Assembly: GCA_001872995.1 (NCBI GenBank)
Contig: MNXO01000005.1
Location: 1 to 6,372 of the forward strand
Direction of reading: 5' to 3'
DNA length: 6,372 bases
Origin: Bacteroidetes bacterium CG2_30_32_10
Lineage (GTDB): Bacteria > Bacteroidota > Bacteroidia > Bacteroidales > CG2-30-32-10
Shown here: in pieces, positions 1 to 6,065 of the stretch
Layout of the letters: each line of letters opens with the position of its first letter
Numbering within the stretch: the stretch's first letter is position 1
Notes under the pieces: generated by a model
Databases searched by the model: none
Seen by the model: only the letters and a program-made list of their open reading frames with translations
What the model was told of the DNA's origin: nothing
Position numbers and translations under genes: made by a program

Positions 1-1434
1 CTTAGGCTTATAAGAAATTATTTCATTCTGATAATAGGAAGGCTTGTCTTTATTTTTGTTTTCGGTAAGTGCTAATCTGAGGGAATCCATTTTATTATAA
101 TCTAATACAAACTGCTTGAGCGAATCATTGGAAAGTAAAAGATAATATGAGTTTAAAATTGCATTAACCACCAATTCGCCTTTGATATAATATCCTGCCC
201 CTGATAAATGCACTCTATCTCTTTGAGCTAGGTTGTTTTTTGACCATTTAAGCATAGAAAGTTTGCCACCACTGATGTTGTAATAATCGAAAAAACCACA
301 ATTTTTTTCAAAAGCGACTTTTCTTGTTAAAGCTGAAAATGGCTGACACTCGGTTATATTTCGTTTTCTTTTAAATAAATCTTGAGAATTAGAGACAATT
401 ATAGAAGTAAATGGAGCTGCATTCTTAATAATATCGATAATTTTTTTTAGATTAGTTTCTAATTCGTATTCTTTAAGGGTATAACCATAAAAATCGTTGG
501 CTCCTAAATCAATAATCACAAGGTCGGGATTGTAATCAGACAATTGATTTGCCAATAAAGTTTCTTTTAACATACTTCTATAACCAGCTCCATTAATACC
601 TACGCTACTATATAAAACACCACTATTATCATTTGTTTCTATTAATAATCCATAACATTCAAAAAAAGATTGTTGGAGATTACTTTTATGAATGAAAAAT
701 TCGAGTGTGTCGCTTTTGTTTGCAAGTAAAATAGGAACATAGAAAAAGTTATTTTGTTGGTTGCAAGTAATATTTATTGTATCGTGGACACCTGATGCCA
801 ATAATTTAATATCGTAGCTTTCGGGAGATTGCTTGCAATATAGTTTTAAAAGATTGAAATTGGCTTTAAGTGCAGAAGATTTGAAAACTATTGAAAAAGT
901 GGCGGTGCTGTCGGTAGTATGGATGGTTGCACCGGTTATTCCAATATCATAAGTAGGATATGATTGTATATTTCTTGAATATTGCCAATTGCCGCTGCAA
1001 TATGTTCTGTAGTCATAAGCAGAATGAGTTTCGGCAGCGGCATAAGGAAAAACAAAGCCTCTACCACCCAAACCAAATAAACGTTGCATTTCATCTCTCA
1101 CATATCCCGTAAAGTAATCAGCTTGAATGTGAGAGTCGCCAATATGTAATATTCTTAGTTTACGAGTGGGTGCTTGCTTAAGTTTATCATAGAAAGGAAC
1201 AATGGCTTCTCTGTTTTTCCATTGGATATAATTAAGATTATAATTAATAAAGTCGTAAATTTTTGAATAGGTGATAATATTTTTAATATAAGTAGCGTTG
1301 TCAATAGAATCTTTGGGTATTTTCGAGGAACTTCCTTCTTTAACAGATTTACTTTTAAAAGAGAATAAAAGAATTGCAATGGCTACTACAAATGATAGTT
1401 GAAATAATAAAAATAATAATCGTTTTATTGTCAT
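1..1434 (-). CDS. Membrane-anchored SGNH/GDSL-family protein (DltD-like role), C-terminus cut by window edge
   Basis: The frame stays open from the ATG at 1434 to the left edge: 478 codons with no stop, so the C-terminus is missing. Residues about 6-27 are a hydrophobic segment after a Lys/Arg start, suggesting an inner-membrane anchor with the rest outside the cytoplasm. SGNH blocks are visible in order: block I LHIGDSHIQAD with G99-D100-S101 (Ser101 the nucleophile, codon 1132-1134), a Gly-rich block II near 278-285 (VGINGAGY), block III G311-A-N-D314, and block V D406-R-V-H409. All expected catalytic residues are therefore present. At least 69 residues follow block V, which is a long tail for this fold. 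The start overlaps the upstream gene's stop (ATGA), so translation is probably coupled. The protein is paralogous to that upstream gene. Known SGNH partners of MBOAT systems (DltD, AlgJ/AlgX) act in transfer of acyl groups to surface polymers. That role here is inferred from the neighbours; a plain esterase is the alternative. Confidence 0.85.
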   Translation of the reverse strand, partial: MTIKRLLFLLFQLSFVVAIAILLFSFKSKSVKEGSSSKIPKDSIDNATYIKNIITYSKIYDFINYNLNYIQWKNREAIVPFYDKLKQAPTRKLRILHIGDSHIQADYFTGYVRDEMQRLFGLGGRGFVFPYAAAETHSAYDYRTYCSGNWQYSRNIQSYPTYDIGITGATIHTTDSTATFSIVFKSSALKANFNLLKLYCKQSPESYDIKLLASGVHDTINITCNQQNNFFYVPILLANKSDTLEFFIHKSNLQQSFFECYGLLIETNDNSGVLYSSVGINGAGYRSMLKETLLANQLSDYNPDLVIIDLGANDFYGYTLKEYELETNLKKIIDIIKNAAPFTSIIVSNSQDLFKRKRNITECQPFSALTRKVAFEKNCGFFDYYNISGGKLSMLKWSKNNLAQRDRVHLSGAGYYIKGELVVNAILNSYYLLLSNDSLKQFVLDYNKMDSLRLALTENKNKDKPSYYQNEIISYKPK

Positions 1435-2939
1435 TGTTTGCGTTTTTTTTGTAAAATGTACATATTGTATTCCTCGTTAATAGCCTTAAACAGTTCGCTG
1501 CCAATAATATCTTGCCCTTTGGGGGAATAATGCCCATCGTAAGAAGCAAGTTTCTTTTGTGCCCAGTTGAGAATAGAATTAGTACCACCCATTACCGCTA
1601 ATAAATCCCAAAAAGCACAACCAGCTCTTGAGGCTGCATTTTTTTGTGCTTCGCGAATTTTAGGCAAATAGGTGTATGAACTATAACATCCGTTGTAATG
1701 TGTTGCCATATCGCCTGCACCAACTACTAATATACTTAAATTGGGATTAGCTTTTTTGAAATGCATAAAAAGCTTATAATACACATCTTCTAACCACAGG
1801 CACATGGCATCTGACTTTATATATGGCACCACATTGGCACCAAATTGAAATATTACCAAGCGTGTGTTGGTTTCTTTTAATTGTATGGCAAGGTATTCGG
1901 GATTGAAATACATTAACCCATCGCCAGAATGACCTCGTATGGCATAATTATCTACCTGAATTCCTTTGTTTCCATCGAAAAACAAACCGTATATATCGGG
2001 ACTGGAGCTGGAGATGAACTCAAACTTCATATTTGCACTTACAGAAGGCAAATTGAAATTAAAAATTTTAAAGGTGTTTGTAGCAGGTAAAGAATCGCTA
2101 TATATTTTAGTGGAAGTGGTGTTGTTATATACATTTACGATACACTTGTTTTCACAATTGCCATACATCAAACGGACATTGTTAAAAACGGTATTTTTAA
2201 GGAATTTTAAACTGATGGTGCCTCTGTCGAAGTAGGATTTTGTGATATTTTCGTTTTCTGATTCCGAATTGCTATTGTTGATTGGGTTTTCTGTATTGGT
2301 AGAATCTCCTGCTATGGTATCGGTAACGCATTGCAAAAATTTAAACAATGTTCCCGACAATCCATAGTTACCATTCTTATAACGATTATGAAAGACCGTA
2401 TAGCGAAACCAATTGCGACTAGGATAACGAAAATAATCCATATTATCAGCTTGTTCGGTAAATGGAACGAATCCAACACCAACTCCACCGAATTTTTCTT
2501 GAAACTTTTTGCGTACATAATAAGTCAATCTATCCCCTTCGAGTTGCGAATCGCCATAATGTGCGATACGAATTAAAGAAGAATCAGAATTGTTGCTAAG
2601 AGCTTCAAAAAAATTATCTAAAGGACAAACTCCATTTATAGATTGGTTGTATAGTTTGGTAAGAGCGGAATTGTCTCTATACAATGACAATGTTTTCCTT
2701 TTCATTTTAGATGTTAGCGAAGAATCTTGATCGGTAAGGTAAGTATCTATTAAACTATCGGCAACTACATTTTCTTTTTTTGGAGTAAAATCGGTTAGTT
2801 CGGTTAAACTCATATATTTAACCGTTAATGTATCGTTTAAAACAGGGATATGAAAAGGAGGGACAAAATAAGAATAGCCCACCAGCATTGTTTCCGAAAT
2901 AAGAATAATCAAAAGGACTTTGATTATATTGTTCTTCAT
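1431..2939 (-). CDS. Membrane-anchored SGNH/GDSL-family paralog with altered catalytic blocks
   Basis: The protein has 502 residues. Residues about 5-25 are hydrophobic, probably an uncleaved membrane anchor, followed by an extracytoplasmic part. Block I is RIAHYGDSQLEGD with G129-D130-S131 (Ser131 the predicted nucleophile). Block II lies near AIRGHSGDG (333-341). Block III reads G367-A-N369-V370, keeping the oxyanion Asn but losing the usual Asp. Block V reads S-Y-D468-G-H470, one residue shorter than the usual DxxH. Around block I it shares the spaced pattern RI.H.GDS....D..T.YVR...Q..FG..G.GFV with the next gene, so the two are paralogs. Residues about 210-235 form a Ser/Asn/Glu-rich low-complexity insert that the paralog lacks. 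It begins 7 bases after the carrier-protein gene and ends in a four-base overlap with the next gene, which points to one transcript. A role in transferring a carrier-activated group to a surface polymer is inferred. The changed blocks leave open whether it is catalytic. Confidence 0.88.
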   Translation of the reverse strand: MKNNIIKVLLIILISETMLVGYSYFVPPFHIPVLNDTLTVKYMSLTELTDFTPKKENVVADSLIDTYLTDQDSSLTSKMKRKTLSLYRDNSALTKLYNQSINGVCPLDNFFEALSNNSDSSLIRIAHYGDSQLEGDRLTYYVRKKFQEKFGGVGVGFVPFTEQADNMDYFRYPSRNWFRYTVFHNRYKNGNYGLSGTLFKFLQCVTDTIAGDSTNTENPINNSNSESENENITKSYFDRGTISLKFLKNTVFNNVRLMYGNCENKCIVNVYNNTTSTKIYSDSLPATNTFKIFNFNLPSVSANMKFEFISSSSPDIYGLFFDGNKGIQVDNYAIRGHSGDGLMYFNPEYLAIQLKETNTRLVIFQFGANVVPYIKSDAMCLWLEDVYYKLFMHFKKANPNLSILVVGAGDMATHYNGCYSSYTYLPKIREAQKNAASRAGCAFWDLLAVMGGTNSILNWAQKKLASYDGHYSPKGQDIIGSELFKAINEEYNMYILQKKRKQ

Positions 2940-2946
2940 AATTATT

Positions 2947-3189
2947 CTAATTTTCGAGTTTTTCTTTAACGATTCGGATGCAATCTCCCACGTTTTTCAT
3001 TGCAATAAGCTCTTTAAGTTTGAATTTGATATTAAAATCTTTCTCAATTTCGGCAATAAGAACAACATGAGTAATAGAATCCCATTTTTCTACATCATTT
3101 GCGGTCATTTCGGGATATACTTTTATTTGAGGATCTTTAAATACCTTCCTAAAAGTGATGTTTAATTTTTCGATGATATTTGTTTCCAT
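2947..3189 (-). CDS. Stand-alone acyl/peptidyl carrier protein
   Basis: The 80-residue acidic protein is the size of a free carrier protein. The phosphopantetheine attachment motif is W36-D37-S38-I39 within EKWDSITHVVLIAEIE; Ser38 is encoded at 3076-3078. It is followed by the usual amphipathic helices and a hydrophobic region ending in VKEKLEN. A phosphopantetheinyl transferase would have to convert it to the holo form. The WDS(I/L)TH version is typical of small carrier proteins found near polysaccharide and amino-acid-activating genes, and differs from the LLDSLGT pattern of Firmicute DltC. It lies 5 bases after the GNAT gene and 7 bases before the first SGNH gene, with an adenylation enzyme two genes upstream, so its likely cargo is the aminoacyl group made by that enzyme. 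It is not the housekeeping fatty-acid ACP: it lacks the GADSLD-type motif and fab neighbours. Confidence 0.93.
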   Translation of the reverse strand: METNIIEKLNITFRKVFKDPQIKVYPEMTANDVEKWDSITHVVLIAEIEKDFNIKFKLKELIAMKNVGDCIRIVKEKLEN

Positions 3190-3194
3190 ATTTT

Positions 3195-3866
3195 CTAAAA
3201 TGTTTTATGAACAGGCATTTCCATCATTATTCTGCTGTTTGATGGCAAGAGCTTTTCGATTTCTGGTTTGTTACTATGCTTTTCGATGGTGGTTTTAAAA
3301 CCCAATTTCTGGTATGCTTTGTAAGCCTTATCGTTTGTTTTTGCAAGAATTATCTGAACTTTATTAACGCTTTTGTTAGTATTAGAAAGTTGATTGATTT
3401 GCTCTTGAATGATTTGGTTGGCAATACCCAAGCCTCTATATTGTTCTTTCACATAAACGGATTCAATCTGTATGGCATTCTTTTCTCTTGCTATGTTTAT
3501 ATCTTCCATCAATTTTAAATTGTCTGCGGCTCTAGTGCATATTTTATCACCAAGGAAGTAGAACAAAATATTGGCTTTAATAATGGAACTAAACGAACCA
3601 TCAATTGCTTCAACCCAAGCAGAACAAGCTCCTGCGTATTGGTTATCAACCTCAGCAATTAGAAAATGGCTTACACATAATTCTTGTCCTTCGATATCTT
3701 CCATTAGTACTTGAAAAATTATTTCGTCTAGCTTTTCATCATTGATAGAAAATAGGGTACAATAACTGATTTTCTCGGTACCGCTTTTTTCTGCTTCTTT
3801 AATAGCTTCTCTTAAAAAAGGAATGTCCTTTTCAGTAGCTTTTCTAATGGTTATTTTGTCATTCAT
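3195..3866 (-). CDS. GNAT-family N-acetyltransferase
   Basis: This 223-residue protein has the GNAT layout. The N-terminal strand and helix (KITIRKATEKDIPFLREAI) is typical of the family. The acetyl-CoA pyrophosphate-binding loop is Q142-Y-R-G-L-G-I-A149, after the beta-4 strand IQIESVYV. The C-terminal motif is N178-x2-A-Y-x2-Y-x2-L-G-F190. The family transfers an acyl group from acyl-CoA to an amine; the substrate here cannot be read from the sequence. The stretch between about 85 and 125 is longer than in a minimal GNAT and may form part of the substrate pocket. The gene sits 19 bases after the adenylation-enzyme gene and 5 bases before the carrier-protein gene. That tight placement suggests a job in the same pathway, such as acylating the activated amino acid or an amino sugar on the acceptor. 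This is inference. An AAGGA-like sequence lies 7 bases before the ATG. Confidence 0.92.
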   Translation of the reverse strand: MNDKITIRKATEKDIPFLREAIKEAEKSGTEKISYCTLFSINDEKLDEIIFQVLMEDIEGQELCVSHFLIAEVDNQYAGACSAWVEAIDGSFSSIIKANILFYFLGDKICTRAADNLKLMEDINIAREKNAIQIESVYVKEQYRGLGIANQIIQEQINQLSNTNKSVNKVQIILAKTNDKAYKAYQKLGFKTTIEKHSNKPEIEKLLPSNSRIMMEMPVHKTF

Positions 3867-3873
3867 ACTTTGT

Positions 3874-3878
3874 TCCTT
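3874..3878 (-). promoter_or_regulatory. Shine-Dalgarno-like AAGGA before the GNAT gene
   Basis: On the minus strand the 19-base gap before the ATG at 3866 contains AAGGA, with seven bases between it and the start codon. This spacing would suit ribosome binding. Bacteroidota seldom rely on such sites, and A-rich leaders produce them by chance, so it is only suggestive. Confidence 0.3.
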
Positions 3879-3885
3879 TTCTTTA

Positions 3886-5385
3886 TTAAAGACTTTTTTT
3901 TAAAGCATTTCTGTCAATTTTGCCGTTAGCATTCAAAGGCATCACAGCAATGTGTTTTATTTCGGCAGGTATCATATATGAGGGCAATTTTTCTTTGAGA
4001 TAATTACTAAGTTTATCGATATTGCCAGTAAATTTTTCAATAAATAAAATAATTTGCGTGTTTCCGATAACATCAGTAGTTGCAATGGCAGCCACCTGAG
4101 ATAATTCAGTGAAAACTCTAACATGATGTTCAATTTCACTCAATTCTACTCTAAATCCTTGAATTTTTACTTGATGGTCAATCCTGCCACAAAACATAAA
4201 ATCGCCATCTTGGTCTATAAAACATAAATCACCAGTTTTATAAAAGGTGCGTTCTACGCCATTGAAGTTGTATTTAAAAAATGTTTTTTTATTTTTTTCT
4301 GGATTAGACCAATATCCAGGTGTAAGTTGTCCGCCACTTAGGCACATTTCGCCTTTTTCTCCAGCAGACAGTTCTTTTAAATGTTCATCTACAATGATGC
4401 TATACATATTGTTCATTGGTTTTCCAATACAAACAATTCCGTTGAAAGATTTTTCGGTAGCAATGTCTTTATTCCAATCATAAGTTAAGCAAAAGATGGT
4501 TGCTTCTGTGGGTCCATAAACATTTTGAATTAAAGCATTTGGTACACACGGAAACCATTCTGAAGTAATATCATTAAACAATGCTTCGCCACAAAATAGA
4601 GAGTATTTGAGATTTGGAAGTCGTATGTCCTCAAAATAAGGACGCAAATAGGAAAGTATAGAAGGAACCATCAGTGCAACCGTGATATTTTGGTCTTCGA
4701 GGAGGCTGTATATGGATGTATATTTGATTTCTCCGGAAGGAATGGTATATACACAAGCACCAATACAAAGTGGAGTAAGATAGGACATCAACGAAAGGTC
4801 GAAAGTAAGGTCGAACATTTGAAGGAACTTGTCGGTTTCATCTACTTTATAACCCAACGCAAAAAAGGCGTCAATAAAAGAATGGAGATTTCGACGCGAA
4901 ATGGGGACTCCTTTCGGAATACCTGTGCTGCCAGATGTAAAAAGCAAATAAGCAATTTCATCTTCGCCAATGTCGGGAATATTAACATCAATTTTGCTGT
5001 CTTCTATTTGAGCTGTATTGATAATCTTGAGTGGAGCAATATTGTTGAGTTTATTTAAATCGGGATAATTGGTAGAAGTAAGAATGATACCAATGCCCGA
5101 TTGCGTAATAATAGATTCGTTTCTGTCGATGGGATTTTCAGGATTAATAGGAACGAAACCGTATCCGGAAAAGAGAACTCCCAATATAGATGCGTAAGTA
5201 TGAATATCGTTGTAGGTGATGACTCCAATTAATTTTGAAGAATCAGCCTGGTGGTTTTGTTCTATAATGTGTCTTACGTTAGAAATATGCTGCGCAAAAG
5301 TCAGGTAAGTATAATAAGTGCCATTGATAAAAAAAGCATTATTATCTTTGTATTTATGACAGGCATTTTGAATTTTTTTGAGCAT
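3886..5385 (-). CDS. DltA-like amino acid adenylation enzyme (carrier protein ligase)
   Basis: The 499-residue protein is a complete ANL-superfamily adenylation enzyme, close to the length of DltA (about 500). Visible core motifs are: A3 P-loop T150-SGSTGIPKG; A4 F-D-L-T-F-D196-L-S with the Asp that binds the substrate amino group; A5 N288-V-YGPTEAT; A7 Y382-KTGDL; A8 G400-RIDHQVKIQGFRVELSEIE; and A10 P483-LNANGKID with K489 as the adenylation lysine. It has no fused carrier or condensation domain, so it would load a separate carrier, probably the 80-residue protein two genes downstream. The sequence LFC265-GEAL matches the DltA segment whose Cys is known from Bacillus cereus DltA to favour D-alanine; ordinary NRPS domains have GGE there. 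D-Ala or a similar small amino acid is thus the best substrate guess. An in-frame TAG two codons upstream fixes the ATG at 5385. This is the first gene of the apparent operon. Alternatives are a small NRPS-type A domain for another amino acid. Confidence 0.93.
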   Translation of the reverse strand: MLKKIQNACHKYKDNNAFFINGTYYTYLTFAQHISNVRHIIEQNHQADSSKLIGVITYNDIHTYASILGVLFSGYGFVPINPENPIDRNESIITQSGIGIILTSTNYPDLNKLNNIAPLKIINTAQIEDSKIDVNIPDIGEDEIAYLLFTSGSTGIPKGVPISRRNLHSFIDAFFALGYKVDETDKFLQMFDLTFDLSLMSYLTPLCIGACVYTIPSGEIKYTSIYSLLEDQNITVALMVPSILSYLRPYFEDIRLPNLKYSLFCGEALFNDITSEWFPCVPNALIQNVYGPTEATIFCLTYDWNKDIATEKSFNGIVCIGKPMNNMYSIIVDEHLKELSAGEKGEMCLSGGQLTPGYWSNPEKNKKTFFKYNFNGVERTFYKTGDLCFIDQDGDFMFCGRIDHQVKIQGFRVELSEIEHHVRVFTELSQVAAIATTDVIGNTQIILFIEKFTGNIDKLSNYLKEKLPSYMIPAEIKHIAVMPLNANGKIDRNALKKSL

Positions 5386-5431
5386 TTTCTACTTCTAAAA
5401 TCAATTGAACAGAATGAAATTATTTACAAAA

Positions 5432-5447
5432 CAAACGTACAAACATA
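5432..5447 (-). promoter_or_regulatory. Tandem Bacteroidota -7-like elements for the dlt-like operon
   Basis: Read on the minus strand, TATGTTTG (5447-5440) is followed directly by TACGTTTG (5439-5432). Both match TAnnTTTG exactly. They lie 46-62 bases upstream of the adenylation-enzyme ATG. The nearest TTTG that could be a -33 element is at 5467-5464. It is 16 bases from the first copy and 24 from the second, just outside the usual 17-23 range in both cases. The region is the only gap upstream of the operon, so a promoter is expected here. Which copy is used is unclear. Confidence 0.5.
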
Positions 5448-5489
5448 TAAAATAATTTGATACCAAAGCGTAGATTGGCAAAATTTAAG

Positions 5490-5497
5490 TAGGTTTG
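5490..5497 (+). promoter_or_regulatory. Bacteroidota -7-like element before the YkgJ-family gene
   Basis: TAGGTTTG matches TAnnTTTG exactly and lies 10 bases before the TTG at 5508 (16 before the GTG at 5514). No TTG is found at the proper -33 distance, so support rests on the -7 match and its position alone. If used, the leader would be only a few bases long. Confidence 0.35.
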
Positions 5498-5507
5498 TAA
5501 CAAAATT

Positions 5508-6005
5508 TTGGAAGTGAAAAAGATATCTACATATAAATCAGCAGAGAAAACAGCAAAAGAAAATGAAAAGTTCTTTGCACGCTTACGCAAAAAAAAACCT
5601 GCTCAATTAGATACCCTCGTTCACACATTGCACGAAGAAGTTTTTGCGCATACGGATTGTTTGGCGTGTGGAAATTGTTGCAAAACCATTAGTCCGATGC
5701 TTACAGATAGAGATATTGAAAAACTTGCAAAACATTTAAAATTGAAACCTTCTCTTTTTACAGAGAAATACTTGCATATCGATAGCGATAATCAATATGT
5801 TTTCAATGAAACCCCCTGCCCTTTTCTGATGACCGATAATTATTGCCTGGTATATGCCCAACGTCCAAAAGCATGTGCCGAATATCCGCACACCGATAGA
5901 AAAAAGTTTTATCAACTGCTCGATATAACCTTGAATAACACTTTTGTTTGTCCAGCGGTGAATGAAATTGTAGAAAAAATGAAAACTAAGCTCCATTCTA
6001 TTTAG
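5508..6005 (+). CDS. YkgJ-family cysteine-cluster protein
   Basis: The protein has about 165 residues, a normal length for the Bacteroidota version of this family (zinc- or iron-chelating cysteine-cluster domain, formerly UPF0153). The signature is C51-x2-C54-x2-C57-C58 (CLACGNCC), followed by C104 in TPCPFL, C113 in NYCLVY, C123 in RPKACAEYPHTDR, and C148 near the end. Together these eight cysteines can bind a metal or an Fe-S cluster; the biochemical role of the family is not well settled. The first 35 residues are Lys-rich and probably helical, and no signal peptide is visible. No ATG exists before the cysteine cluster, and an in-frame TAG at 5490-5492 limits upstream choices, so the start is either TTG at 5508 or GTG at 5514. 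I give the longer form. It is transcribed away from the dlt-like operon and is likely unrelated to it. Confidence 0.92.
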   Translation: MEVKKISTYKSAEKTAKENEKFFARLRKKKPAQLDTLVHTLHEEVFAHTDCLACGNCCKTISPMLTDRDIEKLAKHLKLKPSLFTEKYLHIDSDNQYVFNETPCPFLMTDNYCLVYAQRPKACAEYPHTDRKKFYQLLDITLNNTFVCPAVNEIVEKMKTKLHSI

Positions 6006-6029
6006 TTTTACAACATTTATACTCAAATC

Positions 6030-6060
6030 TTGGTTCAAATTAATAAATTGTTTACTTTTG
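6030..6060 (+). promoter_or_regulatory. Bacteroidota-type promoter for the MtaB gene
   Basis: TTG at 6030-6032 (-33) and TACTTTTG at 6053-6060 (-7, exact TAnnTTTG) are 20 bases apart, inside the spacing known for Bacteroidota promoters. The ATG starts at 6066, only five bases after the -7 element, so the transcript should have almost no leader. The promoter sits in the 60-base gap after the YkgJ-family gene, indicating that the next gene can be transcribed independently. Confidence 0.65.
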
Positions 6061-6065
6061 CAAAT

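Noticed and set aside
1155..1588. Short minus-strand frames around the junction of the two SGNH genes
   Set aside because: They are in other frames of the same strand. The true frame of the second SGNH gene runs without a stop from 1434 to the left edge and carries the GDSH, GAND and DRVH motifs.
1966..2576. Plus-strand open frames inside the first SGNH gene
   Set aside because: They are antisense to a full-length coding frame with SGNH blocks; their Leu/Ile/Phe-rich products look like reverse-strand shadows of AT-rich coding DNA.
4690..5058. Plus-strand open frame of 122 codons
   Set aside because: It lies antisense to the adenylation-enzyme gene, across its conserved P-loop region. Its protein shows no recognisable motif and no promoter or close neighbour supports it.
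2947..5385. Non-ribosomal peptide or siderophore synthesis cluster
   Set aside because: There is no condensation or thioesterase domain and only one adenylation unit with a single free carrier. The two SGNH membrane proteins and the DltA-like Cys fit surface modification better.
5736..6038. Minus-strand open frame of 100 codons
   Set aside because: It is antisense to the YkgJ-family gene, whose cysteine pattern is intact on the plus strand.
6006..6065. Rho-independent terminator between the YkgJ-family gene and mtaB
   Set aside because: No GC-rich stem followed by a T run is present. The short repeat CAAAT is direct, not inverted, and the space is taken up by a promoter.
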